A DNA stretch of 56,635 nucleotides from positions 1 through 56,635 of the forward strand of contig JAGHUD010000062.1 of NCBI GenBank assembly GCA_018065005.1, in the 5' to 3' direction. The DNA is from Candidatus Physcousia equi. Its GTDB lineage: Bacteria; Bacteroidota; Bacteroidia; Bacteroidales; Bacteroidaceae. Numbering within the stretch: the stretch's first letter is position 1; each line of letters opens with the position of its first letter. The notes beneath the pieces are model-generated. The model was not told the DNA's origin, searched no databases, and saw only the letters and a program-made list of their open reading frames with translations. The translations under genes were made by a program, and so were the position numbers. Positions 16,871 through 25,462 of the stretch are shown one piece after another.

Positions 16871-18289
16871 CTATTTTTCGTTCAAGTCGACAACGAAGCT
16901 TGCCTTACGACCACTGCTGGTCACGGCACGAATCCAAAGTGTGCGGTCGCTTGACTTGTTGGCCATGCGCACGGCTTCCTCCCAGTCTTCGGTGCTGTTC
17001 ATGCGTTGGTCATTGACCACGAGTATGATCATGCCCTTTGTCATGCCTGCCGACTGGAGCTTGCCCTTGCGGATGTTGTTGACGAGCAAGCCATACGAGA
17101 GGCCGTAGGCTGACTTCTCCTTAGCTCCAAGCGGAACGAGTTGCACGCCGAAGTCGTCGATGTCTACCTCCTCCATCACAGTAGTGTTGCCCTGTGCATT
17201 GCGGAGTGTGACGTTGGCAGTCTTGACCGATTTGTTGCGCACATACTTGATGCCCACCTTGTCGCCGGGCCGATGCTGAGAGAGCGCCTCTTGCAACTCT
17301 GCCATCTTCTTCACCTCGCGACCGTCGATGTTGGTGACGACGTCGCCTTTTTGCAGTCCGGCTTCCTCGGCAGCACTTCCCTCACTCACGGAGTTCACGT
17401 AGACGCCAGTCACGGTGCCGAGGTCTACTTCGTTGCCTTTTTCGCGCTCCGAGTCGATGTAGTTGGTCACGTCCGTACCGCTCACGCCGAGCAATGCCCG
17501 TTGCACCACGCCAAACTCTTTAAGGTCTGCCACCACCTTGTTCATGATGGTGGTGGGGATGGCAAATCCATAGCCTGTGTTGTTGCCGGTCTGACTCACC
17601 AGCATAGCATTGATGCCCACCAGTTCGCCTCGCTCGTTCACCAGTGCTCCTCCGCTGTTCCCTGCGTTGATGGCTGCGTCGGTCTGGATGAAGCTCTCGA
17701 TGCCGTTTGCACCCAACGTGCGTGCCTTGGCACTGACGATTCCGGCGGTCACCGTGCTTGTCAGGTTGAAAGGATTACCTACAGCAAGCACCCACTGCCC
17801 GAGTTTCAGGTCGTCGCTGTTGCCAATGGTGATAGCAGGCAAATCTTTTGCATCTACCTTGATGAGCGCGAGGTCGGTTGTTTCGTCCAAGCCGATGATA
17901 CGCCCCGTGAACTCACGGTTGTCATTCAGCTTCACCTCAATCTGGTCGGCATCCTTCACCACATGGTTGTTTGTCACGATGTAGCCGTCACGACTGATGA
18001 TCACACCGCTGCCTGCCGATTGGCGCTTAGGAGTCTGCACCTGCCGCTGCTGACCACCTCGTCCGCCGAATCCGAATCCAAAGAAATCAAAGATGTCGCC
18101 AAAATGGTCTTGCGCCACAACGGTTTGCATTTTTCCGCCGCTCACCACCTTAATATACACCACACTGTTCACACTCGTCTCTGCTGCCTGTGTCAGGTCG
18201 ACAAGTGCAGCCGGCTGACTGGCCACTGCACACACAGGCATCAACCCAAAGGTGAGCGCCAGAACTGCTGAAAAGAATAGTTTCTTCAT
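16871..18289 (-). CDS. htrA: Periplasmic serine endoprotease DegP/HtrA
   Basis: This 472-aa Do-family protease/chaperone handles misfolded envelope proteins. A signal peptide (MKKLFFSAVLALTFG...) is followed by a trypsin-like domain with the triad His109 (TNNHVV), Asp139 (TTDLALIK) and Ser212 (GNSGGALV). Two PDZ domains follow, at about 265-360 and 375-470. A Phe/Gly-rich flexible loop (FGFGFGGRGGQQRQ) lies before the protease core, where the LA loop sits in DegP. The ATG at 18289 was chosen because the signal peptide starts there and the -7 promoter element is 91 nt upstream. Confidence 0.95.
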   Translation of the reverse strand: MKKLFFSAVLALTFGLMPVCAVASQPAALVDLTQAAETSVNSVVYIKVVSGGKMQTVVAQDHFGDIFDFFGFGFGGRGGQQRQVQTPKRQSAGSGVIISRDGYIVTNNHVVKDADQIEVKLNDNREFTGRIIGLDETTDLALIKVDAKDLPAITIGNSDDLKLGQWVLAVGNPFNLTSTVTAGIVSAKARTLGANGIESFIQTDAAINAGNSGGALVNERGELVGINAMLVSQTGNNTGYGFAIPTTIMNKVVADLKEFGVVQRALLGVSGTDVTNYIDSEREKGNEVDLGTVTGVYVNSVSEGSAAEEAGLQKGDVVTNIDGREVKKMAELQEALSQHRPGDKVGIKYVRNKSVKTANVTLRNAQGNTTVMEEVDIDDFGVQLVPLGAKEKSAYGLSYGLLVNNIRKGKLQSAGMTKGMIILVVNDQRMNSTEDWEEAVRMANKSSDRTLWIRAVTSSGRKASFVVDLNEK

Positions 18290-18379
18290 TGTGTTCTTTA
18301 AATTGTTTTTATGTAATGAATGGTTTGTGTATCTATTTCCCCAAAGAGCACGGGCATGGGGCATTAGTCTTTCTGAGCG

Positions 18380-18387
18380 CAAAAATA
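18380..18387 (-). promoter_or_regulatory. -7 element of htrA
   Basis: TATTTTTG on the minus strand; no matching -33 TTTG at 20 bp. The leader would be about 85 nt. Confidence 0.5.
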
Positions 18388-18490
18388 CATTAAAAGTGAC
18401 GTCGTTGTTACTTTTCAGATTCATTTTTGCCTTTATTTAACATTGCGCATCGTCAGTTAATACATTTTTTTAATTAAGTTTTCCGTTTTG

Positions 18491-18522
18491 TTTGTTCGTT
18501 CGCCTTCTTCTTCGTACCTTTG
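18491..18522 (+). promoter_or_regulatory. Promoter of the short Wza-type gene
   Basis: TTTG (18491-18494), 20 bp, TACCTTTG (18515-18522). This places the transcript start just before the ATG at 18546. Confidence 0.82.
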
Positions 18523-18545
18523 TGCCAGAATTACAAACCTCTAAC

Positions 18546-19373
18546 ATGAAGAAGATATTTTCCCTACTCGGAGCCACTCTCATGGCTGCCATGCTCTGCA
18601 CCAGCTGTGTGAGCACAAAAAAGATTGTATATTTCCAGGGAGCAGACACGCTGTTCCAAGAATCGCAGAAGATTCTCCAGCAATACGAGATGCGTCTCAA
18701 ACCTGCCGACCAAGTGCTCATCAAGGTCACCTGCAGCGAGCCCGAGTTGCTCGAGATCTTTGCACAAGACATGACGATGGGCACCTCCACCAAGAATGGA
18801 GGCTCGTCCATCTCATCAGTTAATGGTAGCATCTCCAACGCCTACAGCTACACCGTCACCAATTCGGGCGACCTCATCCTTCCTGCCATCGGTCATGTGA
18901 ATGTGGATGGTTGCACCGTAGAGCAAAGCGCTCGCCGCATTGAAGAGAAGATTTCTGAGCTTGGTCTCATCAAGGACCCCAAAGTCACCGTGCGCTTGCT
19001 CAATGCGCGCGTCACGGTGGTGGGCGCTGTCAAGTCGCCCAAGGTGGTCAATCTCACCAGCGAGCGCAACACCATAGTCGACGTGCTGGCTCAGTGCACC
19101 GACATCGACGACACGGGTCTGCGCTACAAAATCACGCTCTATCGTGAAGAGCAAGGCAAACTTTCGAAGTATGACCTCGACATGACCAAGGCAGACATTT
19201 TCAACTCTCCTGCCTACTACGTTCAGCAGAACGACATGATCTATGTGGAGCCCAACAAGTCCAAGCGCATCAAGAGCAGTGCGTTCTACTCTTCGCTCTC
19301 TGCATGGGGCAGCATCATCGGCATCATCACGTCTGCCATCTCACTGGTGTTCCTCGTCAAGAAGAACAGCTAA
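18546..19373 (+). CDS. Polysaccharide export lipoprotein (Wza/BexD family, short)
   Basis: This 275-aa outer-membrane lipoprotein (signal peptide ending LCTSC, acylation probably at Cys21) is of the polysaccharide biosynthesis/export family. The Poly_export domain (MRLKPADQVLIKV ... LILPAIGHVNVDG) is followed by one SLBB-like domain (VTVVGAVKSPKVVNL). A C-terminal hydrophobic segment (SAWGSIIGIITSAISLVFLVKK) could be the membrane-spanning helix. A second, much longer Wza-type gene lies at 49237. It is monocistronic, with a strong promoter and terminator, 7 kb from wzc. This could mean a separate export system. Confidence 0.88.
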   Translation: MKKIFSLLGATLMAAMLCTSCVSTKKIVYFQGADTLFQESQKILQQYEMRLKPADQVLIKVTCSEPELLEIFAQDMTMGTSTKNGGSSISSVNGSISNAYSYTVTNSGDLILPAIGHVNVDGCTVEQSARRIEEKISELGLIKDPKVTVRLLNARVTVVGAVKSPKVVNLTSERNTIVDVLAQCTDIDDTGLRYKITLYREEQGKLSKYDLDMTKADIFNSPAYYVQQNDMIYVEPNKSKRIKSSAFYSSLSAWGSIIGIITSAISLVFLVKKNS

Positions 19374-19443
19374 GCACAATCTGCATAGACATGCCAAGCC
19401 ACAAGCGTGGCACAGGCTGAATGCCTATAACCCTTCGAAATGG

Positions 19444-19479
19444 AAAAATGCTAATGGCGGTTGCCATTAGCATTTTTTT
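19444..19479. terminator. Bidirectional terminator between the wza-like gene and rnpB
   Basis: A 12-bp stem (19447-19458 with 19463-19474, core ATGCTAATGGC) with a GGTT loop is followed by T7 on the plus strand and preceded by A5. It can therefore end both the plus-strand gene and the minus-strand rnpB. Confidence 0.93.
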
Positions 19480-19486
19480 GTTTCTC

Positions 19487-19905
19487 GCAGCCGAACTATA
19501 AGCCGGGTTCTGTGCCTTGCTCGAAGCAAGGTGCCTGCCATTTATCCTGAGCCAACGTCACCGTTGACCTCGCGACACCCGTATGCCTTGACGTGCACGC
19601 GATGTCCACCTCGTTCTACCCTCCGACTCGGGCGGGCAGCCCTCTCCGCATCCAGTTCCAGTTTGTCTGGCACAGATGCAGCGCCGGTTTACATGAACTT
19701 TCAACTCCCGGTGTGCACAGCACGCATGTCGCCACACGCCTGGTGAGCTCTTGCCTCACCTTCTCACCCTTACCCGACCGCGTCGGGCGGTTCTTTTCTT
19801 CTGCACTTGCTAAGCCTCGCGGCCTTCTTCCCGTTAGGAAGCGGGATGCCCTGTGTTGCCCGGACTTTCCTCTTGCGCGCACGCACGCATCATATATATA
19901 TAGTA
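19487..19905 (-). ncRNA. rnpB: RNase P RNA
   Basis: Read on the minus strand, the conserved bacterial landmarks occur in order. GAGGAAAGTCCGGGC is at the 5' side (plus 19858-19872). GGGTGAGAAGGTGAGGCAAG with AGAGCTCACCAG follows, then GATAAATGGC, and ACAGAACCCGGCTTATAG is at the 3' end (19496-19513). The catalytic RNA matures tRNA 5' ends. The ends are approximate because the P1 helix is not obvious; the transcript probably starts near 19948 at its own promoter. Confidence 0.95.
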
Positions 19906-19954
19906 ATGTGTGCGCCACGCGCCAGCGGCAAGCCGTCCTGCTGCATTATGGTGG

Positions 19955-19985
19955 CAAAGGTAGGAAGAAAATATGAGACGAGCAA
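19955..19985 (-). promoter_or_regulatory. rnpB promoter
   Basis: On the minus strand TTG (19983-19985), 20 bp, TACCTTTG (19955-19962), placed just ahead of the RNase P RNA. Confidence 0.75.
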
Positions 19986-20001
19986 GAAAGAACGCAGAAA
20001 A

Positions 20002-20033
20002 AACAGCTGGGGCGCTCAATCAGCGCCCCAGTT
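20002..20033 (-). terminator. Terminator overlapping the last codons of the 65-aa peptide
   Basis: On the minus strand CTGGGGCGCT-GATTG-AGCGCCCCAG forms a perfect 10-bp stem followed by CTG and T6. The left arm is made of the codons for Trp-Gly-Ala near the end of the small gene, and the stop codon sits in the loop. Confidence 0.9.
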
Positions 20034-20213
20034 GTTCCATACATCGATGTTCTTGTTGTAGTCTTCTTCCGAGTTGTACACATCCACAGGATTGCGGATG
20101 TAGCCCTTCTCGTCATCGTCTTCGACAGCCTGTTGCGAGAGATCAAGAAACTCCGTCTGCTCTCCTATCTCGATACACATTTCTTCAGGCACAATATATT
20201 TTTTCATCTTCAT
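20016..20213 (-). CDS. 65-aa acidic peptide of unknown function
   Basis: The peptide begins MKMKKYIVPEEMCIEIG and ends VWNNWGAD. It has a short basic N-terminus, no signal peptide and a strongly acidic, Asn/Asp/Tyr-rich C-terminal half (EDDDEKGY, NSEEDYNKN). Bacteroidales genomes contain many small proteins that start M(K)KKYxxPE followed by a variable tail; their role is unknown to me. It starts 18 nt after the stop of the 1452-aa exported protein and shares its terminator, so it is translated from the same mRNA. Start could also be the ATG two codons on (20207). The leader-plus-variable-tail look makes it a conceivable RiPP-like precursor, which is inference only. Confidence 0.7.
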   Translation of the reverse strand: MKMKKYIVPEEMCIEIGEQTEFLDLSQQAVEDDDEKGYIRNPVDVYNSEEDYNKNIDVWNNWGAD

Positions 20214-20231
20214 TGGCTTGGGTTGAGTTTG

Positions 20232-23200
20232 TTAGCGAATCATCTTCTTACCTCCCACAACATAGACACCGCGCTTGAGCCCACGAAGCGCAGAAGCATC
20301 GGGTGCCACACACTGTCCAGCCATGTTGAACACTTTGCCTGACGCCTCCACAAATGCTTCACCGCCACGCACGGGAATGATTTGTGTCACCTTTCCTTCA
20401 TCGTCCTTCATCTGGAAGGTGAGTTCATGTGCTTCACTGCTTTCGGCTGGCACCTGCTCCTTGATCCAGAATCGGAAGGCATTGATGTTGTGTGCGCCAT
20501 ACTGCTTGTACAAGTTGCCACCGCTGAAGACATAGCTTCCCACGGGATACGTAGTACAAGAATAGGCACCGGCGAAGTCCACAGGATAGTAGCCATGCTC
20601 TGCCGTCCAACGGTCGCTGCTCGTGGGCAAGCCGAGCGTCTTCGCGGCGGGGGCATCATCGTTGCGCTTGTCGTAGTCCACGTCGTTGACGAAGTAGACC
20701 TCGCCGTGGAGCACTGTGCCGTCGGCGCAAGTGTAGGTCTTCTCCTTGTCGATCTCAGGGGTGCGCAGCGTCTGGATGATGTAGTACTGGCCTGCCTCTA
20801 AGACCACCTGCTGGTCGTTTTCGGTGGTGAGCGGCACATTCTGGAAGTTCAGCACATGCGGGTTGTTCTCGTCGAGGGAGTGGGCTTTTGCGATGCGCGT
20901 GTCGTTGCCAAAGGCGTTGCGCACCTGCAATCCGGTGAGGTTGACAGGCAGGATGAGCGAGCACCACACATGCTTGTCGAGCGCGCTGCCGCGTGTGATG
21001 CTGCGGTGGAGCACAAGACGTGCCTTGCTGTAGTCGCGACCCTTGGCGTTGTAGTGAGCATTCGTGTTGCGGTCGGGGCGCCCTGCATCCTCGTCCAGCA
21101 CGAGTTCCTCGAAGCAGGACTGCGTATCCTCGCAGTCGGGTATGCCGTCCTGGTCCACATCGTTGCGCACAACGATGCCGTGGAGTTTGGGGTACTGCAG
21201 CGCCTGAGCCACACCCGCCATGGTGATGCGCACCTCGTCGAACTCCTTGGTGGGATACATGAGGAGCAGACTCTTGTCGCCTGCACCGATGGCATTCACG
21301 CCCAAGACGCTCCACTCGTTGTTCACGTCGCCCGTTGCCACACCATCCTTGTAGGTGGCCATCGTGAGCCATGCGCCCAAGCCGATGCTGGCGGCATAGG
21401 TCTCTTTGTCGATGACAATGCCCAGCTGATAGCTTGGACCGAAGGTGCGTCCCAGACGGACGGCGTAGGTGCCGCCGCCCACATTGACCGTGTTCGCCAC
21501 CGTGAGATAGGTGTCGAGGTCATCGTCGATGAGGTAGGTCACATTGTCGCTCACGTTTGCCACACCGAGCACCTGCAGGTTGCTGTTGGCATCGCTATTG
21601 ATGCTCGCGCCTGTCGTTGTGCTGCTGATGACCTGCAGTCCGCAGCCCAGTGCCGACTCTTCCTTCCCGGCAGCCTCATGACTTTCTTCGTTGGCAAATC
21701 CGTAGTAGATATTCAGGCGGTCGATGCTGAGCGATAGCACACCGCTCTTCCAGATTTGGAACTCGTCAAACTCCTCCGTGCCATCGAGCCGAACGGAATA
21801 GCGCATCTTCTGCACCTTGTTCGAACCAATGAGGTTGAGCGCCACGGTGTTGCTCTCCTCCACGACTTTGTCGAAGACCTTCATGCCTTGCTTGTAGCCG
21901 CGAATATGGAACAAGTTGACGGCGCTGAGGTCCAGACCGCTCGACAGGGTCTCCACGACAAAGCCCACGCGCTTCTTCGCCGTCATCGTGCTGCCGTCCT
22001 TCGTCTTGATGCCACAGACCATGAGGTTGTCAGCCAGAGAGAGTCCGCCCACATACTGCGCATAGTCGTCAAACTGTCCGTTGAGGATATTCTCGGGGTC
22101 GCTCAGGTTGCTGATGGAGATGAGCGAACCGCTGCTTTCGTGTATCTCATCGGAAAGTGCATAGACCTCCCGGTCAACATTATGCAGCACGCCATCCTTG
22201 ATGACAGCTGCCACCTGCAGCTTGCCGCGCGTCAGCGTCACGTCTTGCTTGCAGCCGTCTGCAGCCGTTGCAGTGAAGATGTAGGTGCCCTCCACCGTCA
22301 TGTTGCTTGCCAGCTGCGTTGCGTTGTCCACCGAGGCGTTGGCGCCCTCGGGTTGCGACTTGACCGTCCAGGTGACGGGGATGGCGCTGTTGTGGCTCAG
22401 CTGGAACGAAGTATCGTAGTCGCACATGTCGGTGTGTGCCGTGGCGTTGATGGGGCAATGGTGGTCGACGGTGGGTGGCGGAGTGACATAGAAGTAGTGA
22501 GTCACAAATGCTCCGAGGTTGACGCTGACGCCTGCCATGACGAACTTCACGCCCCAGAAGTCCTGGTTGGCGGTGATGACATTGTCGCCGGCGCCACCTG
22601 CGGCGATGCCCAAGCCCAACACGGTGGTGTTGAGATGCTCCGTTTGGAGCACCTTGCCGTCTTTGTCGAGCAGTTCCATCGTCTTCGTGCCGCCAAGACC
22701 CAGGTTGAGCACCGAACCAGATGAGAAGTGCATGCCGACGTTGTAGCCTGCCTTGAAGGGGGCTTCGTCGGGATGCTGGTCTTCTGATGTTGTGCTTGCC
22801 GAAACAGCGCAGACCAGATTGCCCAGCGTCACCGTGTTTCCGCTTACGCCATCCGTCAGGTCTGCGTTGATGAGATGGTCAGATAATAGCGTTGATACAC
22901 CTCCATAAGTTGCCGACAACGACAACTGTCTTTTGTAATCCTTCTTGAACTCCTCAATGCCATGAGGTGCTTCGGCTCCTTGGTTGGTGAGCGTGTACTT
23001 GTAAGGTGTACCCACATAGGCGTATTGTATCTTCATCGCATTGACCACATCGGCATTGATGCCACCACCGGGTTGGAGGAGAATCTCGTCAAACTCGGCG
23101 GGTGCCGTTGCCTCGATGTCGATGGTGGCACCGCTGTTGGCAGAAAAAGAAATCAAGTCGAGCTGCAGCACCTGCACCTCTGGGGCGATGGGCACAGTGC

Positions 23201-24590
23201 CCACGAGCTTTCCTTCACAATAGAAACTGATGGCAAATGCTTTGATGACATCGAGCGAGAGCACTTTCGAATCGCTGCTGGTGAGCACATGGAAGCCGGC
23301 TTTGGTGCCTGCCGCATAGTGGTTGTTCATGTCTCTCACGCCAGCAATGGGATTGGTGCCAATGGAGGCTCCGACCACCTTGGTGAGTGTCACATAGTTG
23401 CTCAAGTCTTCGTCCGTGAGATTACCCAAACCGCTTGCTCCCGAACCGACGCCTACCACGACGGCCAACTTGTTCACCTCGCATCCGTTGCCTACAAGCG
23501 CCTTTCGGGTCTTGATATAATAGTCTGAGTTGGCATCGCTTTGTTGCCACACAGGTTTGCGGCGAGGGTTCGTCGGTTCTGCAAAGGTGGGGTAAACAAC
23601 CGCCATTTGCAGGGTTGCCACATTGAGTCGGAACTCATAGAGACCGCCCGCATCGGGCGTCACTGTGAAGGCCTGGACCACGTCGGAAGAAAGGGTCAGG
23701 CTGGTAGACTCTTTTGTTATGTTGTCAGCAGAACCATAGCAATAACCGTCGTAGACAACCTTGAAGGTCTTGGGTGTGCCGGCTATGAGATAGAGCGTCA
23801 CACTGACGACACCCTCCTCATCAGTGTCCTGAAACTCCAAGCCAGGCGATGCCCACGAGTTGAACTCTCCCATGATGGTGTAGGGCCCGCCGTCATAGGC
23901 ATACTCCAAACAAGCATCTGCCGTGTAGAGCTTTCCATCGGCATACGTTCTGGCTTCGCCCTCATCAAAGGTGATCTGCGTGGGGCTGAACGGTATGTCG
24001 CAAGACACGGCATGTATGGCACTGCCCTTGTAGGTCTTGTCGGTGGCGGTGATGGTGGCTGCATAACTCTTAGAAGCGTTCGACAATGTGGCTGCATTGA
24101 CCGCTCCTGCATGATAGACCACATAGTGATTATCCAATTCTACGTTGATCCACTGAGCAGCAGAGCCTGTTGCATCATACATTTTGCCATCATACGCAGA
24201 GAGTTTCTTGGCTAATTCAACCGTTCCTTTTTTATACACTTCCGTTATCTCTACTGGCGTGAGCTTGACTTCTGCATTTTCGCCTTCTCCCGTGGTGCTG
24301 GGGGTGCAGAGCTGGAGTTGAATCAGATTGACCGAATTATCTTCCAGCTCGGCACAAAAGACGGGGTTGCCGTAGTAGGTACCCACTTGGGGCATCACGC
24401 AGATGATTTCCTCATCTGCTGCCAACAGTTTGTCATGCGTTGCATACAACTGCACAACCTTGTCTCCAACTTGCGTTTGGGGCAAGGTGTAGTAGATCAT
24501 GACGGCTGCAGCAAAGCCATTGACTGAGAAAAAAAGAAACATGGAGAGCAACAGAAGTGCTGTTCTGAATCGTGTTGAATACAATCTCAT
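20232..24590 (-). CDS. Large exported repeat protein with C-terminal sorting-like module
   Basis: This 1452-aa protein has a signal peptide (MRLYSTRFRTALLLLSMFLFF...). An N-terminal beta-domain includes YTIMGEFNSWASP and FKVVYDGYC, resembling CBM48-like or early-set glycan-binding folds (tentative). It then has four related segments, ending near residues 500, 685, 940 and 1115, with pattern AGF.V ... F.I..Y..GK ... EFDE(I/F/V).L...G. Some are preceded by a D-D-L-x-x-Y-x-T motif. A Ca-binding-like stretch DQDGIPDCED follows. The end (FNMAGQCV ... LKRGVYVVGGKKMIR) is like Bacteroidales C-terminal secretion modules. No enzyme motif is seen; a cell-surface or secreted adhesin/glycan-binding protein is plausible. 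Confidence 0.78.
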   Translation of the reverse strand: MRLYSTRFRTALLLLSMFLFFSVNGFAAAVMIYYTLPQTQVGDKVVQLYATHDKLLAADEEIICVMPQVGTYYGNPVFCAELEDNSVNLIQLQLCTPSTTGEGENAEVKLTPVEITEVYKKGTVELAKKLSAYDGKMYDATGSAAQWINVELDNHYVVYHAGAVNAATLSNASKSYAATITATDKTYKGSAIHAVSCDIPFSPTQITFDEGEARTYADGKLYTADACLEYAYDGGPYTIMGEFNSWASPGLEFQDTDEEGVVSVTLYLIAGTPKTFKVVYDGYCYGSADNITKESTSLTLSSDVVQAFTVTPDAGGLYEFRLNVATLQMAVVYPTFAEPTNPRRKPVWQQSDANSDYYIKTRKALVGNGCEVNKLAVVVGVGSGASGLGNLTDEDLSNYVTLTKVVGASIGTNPIAGVRDMNNHYAAGTKAGFHVLTSSDSKVLSLDVIKAFAISFYCEGKLVGTVPIAPEVQVLQLDLISFSANSGATIDIEATAPAEFDEILLQPGGGINADVVNAMKIQYAYVGTPYKYTLTNQGAEAPHGIEEFKKDYKRQLSLSATYGGVSTLLSDHLINADLTDGVSGNTVTLGNLVCAVSASTTSEDQHPDEAPFKAGYNVGMHFSSGSVLNLGLGGTKTMELLDKDGKVLQTEHLNTTVLGLGIAAGGAGDNVITANQDFWGVKFVMAGVSVNLGAFVTHYFYVTPPPTVDHHCPINATAHTDMCDYDTSFQLSHNSAIPVTWTVKSQPEGANASVDNATQLASNMTVEGTYIFTATAADGCKQDVTLTRGKLQVAAVIKDGVLHNVDREVYALSDEIHESSGSLISISNLSDPENILNGQFDDYAQYVGGLSLADNLMVCGIKTKDGSTMTAKKRVGFVVETLSSGLDLSAVNLFHIRGYKQGMKVFDKVVEESNTVALNLIGSNKVQKMRYSVRLDGTEEFDEFQIWKSGVLSLSIDRLNIYYGFANEESHEAAGKEESALGCGLQVISSTTTGASINSDANSNLQVLGVANVSDNVTYLIDDDLDTYLTVANTVNVGGGTYAVRLGRTFGPSYQLGIVIDKETYAASIGLGAWLTMATYKDGVATGDVNNEWSVLGVNAIGAGDKSLLLMYPTKEFDEVRITMAGVAQALQYPKLHGIVVRNDVDQDGIPDCEDTQSCFEELVLDEDAGRPDRNTNAHYNAKGRDYSKARLVLHRSITRGSALDKHVWCSLILPVNLTGLQVRNAFGNDTRIAKAHSLDENNPHVLNFQNVPLTTENDQQVVLEAGQYYIIQTLRTPEIDKEKTYTCADGTVLHGEVYFVNDVDYDKRNDDAPAAKTLGLPTSSDRWTAEHGYYPVDFAGAYSCTTYPVGSYVFSGGNLYKQYGAHNINAFRFWIKEQVPAESSEAHELTFQMKDDEGKVTQIIPVRGGEAFVEASGKVFNMAGQCVAPDASALRGLKRGVYVVGGKKMIR

Positions 24591-24652
24591 CTGGTATCTG
24601 TTTTAGGTATTATGGGCAATGCACAACCGTCATTGCCTTTTGAATTTCGCCA

Positions 24653-24684
24653 CAAAGTAAAGAAAAATTTACTAATTACGCAAA
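24653..24684 (-). promoter_or_regulatory. Promoter of the 1452-aa gene
   Basis: On the minus strand TTTG (24681-24684), 20 bp, TTACTTTG (24653-24660), one mismatch to TAnnTTTG. It is about 65 nt upstream of the ATG. Confidence 0.6.
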
Positions 24685-24794
24685 TATATTTGTCCTCAAA
24701 TGGCGTTTTTTTGATGCAAGTCAACGTTTTATCCCCCTAAAAAAAACGCATCGTTCTTGATGTTTGATTTAGGTGGCCTCTATAGAAGAAAAAT

Positions 24795-24895
24795 TTTCTG
24801 CAGCAGAAACTAAAAATTTCTGCAGCAGAAACTGAAAGTTTCCGTAGCAGAAACTGAAAAGTTCTGCAGCAGAAACTTTGGGTTTCCGTAGGGAC
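24795..24895. repeat. 22-bp tandem repeat array, locus 2
   Basis: Units start at 24795, 24817, 24839 and 24861, each exactly 22 bp, plus a decaying unit at 24883. The core is TTTCTGCAGCAGAAAC with a 6-nt tail such as TGAAAG or TAAAAA. The core is an inverted repeat around CTGCAG. This is the same family as 7267-7354 and 35823-35866. Confidence 0.92.
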
Positions 24896-24974
24896 AACAT
24901 CAAAGGAGCGCAAAAAACACTTCAAAAGTGCCTCGTAGTGAGGCTGCTCTTCTCCCCCTCTCAGGTCACCCCAA

Positions 24975-25415
24975 TCAGTAGCGGCGGAAGGTGAGACGAT
25001 TGTCCTTGTCGGAGAGCACGAGGCTTTCGCCTCCGATCTTGTCGATGTGCAGTTGTCCGGACGCGGGCACTCCGTACTTAGCTAAGTCTGATGCTGTGCA
25101 GAGTGAGTCGGTGGGATAATGGGTGATGTGGTAGAAGGAGAGCGTGTTGTTTTCGTTCTCGAAATAGGATAGGTGGTAGTTCACAGTGTTGCCGGCAGAG
25201 AACTTGAAGAGCTTACGGTGGATGGCATAGAAGATCTTGCTCTCTGCACCGCACACAACCTGGTCGACGTGGCCAGTCTCTGTTCCCCTTGTCTCCCATC
25301 GTATGAGCTGCCAGTTGCCGCCCAACTCGCCATTGTTGTCGCGATGGCTCTCGCACGAACTGAGTGCGAGGAGGAGTGCTATAATAATATATAAGGTGTG
25401 TCTTGCAGTTTTCAT
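24975..25415 (-). CDS. Lipoprotein with lipocalin-like domain
   Basis: This 146-aa protein has a lipoprotein signal peptide (MKTARHTLYIIIALLLALSSC). The mature part has GNWQLIRWET and repeated beta-strand stretches such as NTLSFYHITHY and GESLVLSDKDNRLTFRRY, consistent with a small lipocalin-like beta-barrel of Bacteroidales lipoproteins. It starts 47 nt after the wzi stop, so it probably belongs to the wzi transcript. The longer open frame to 25706 overlaps wzi and lacks the signal peptide at its start. Function unknown. Confidence 0.72.
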   Translation of the reverse strand: MKTARHTLYIIIALLLALSSCESHRDNNGELGGNWQLIRWETRGTETGHVDQVVCGAESKIFYAIHRKLFKFSAGNTVNYHLSYFENENNTLSFYHITHYPTDSLCTASDLAKYGVPASGQLHIDKIGGESLVLSDKDNRLTFRRY

Positions 25416-25462
25416 GATTGAGAACTTTTGTTGTTTTTTATGTGGCAGGTCCGCTTCCGTGA

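Larger units (their letters stand above)
24591..24974. other. 384-bp intergenic region
   Basis: It contains the promoter of the 1452-aa gene and the best-preserved 22-bp repeat array. No gene is credible: the minus-strand frame 24737-24925 is repeat translation. Confidence 0.7.

Noticed and set aside
24795..24895. CRISPR array
   Set aside because: The units are directly adjacent with no spacers, the whole 22-bp period repeats, and no cas gene is in the window.
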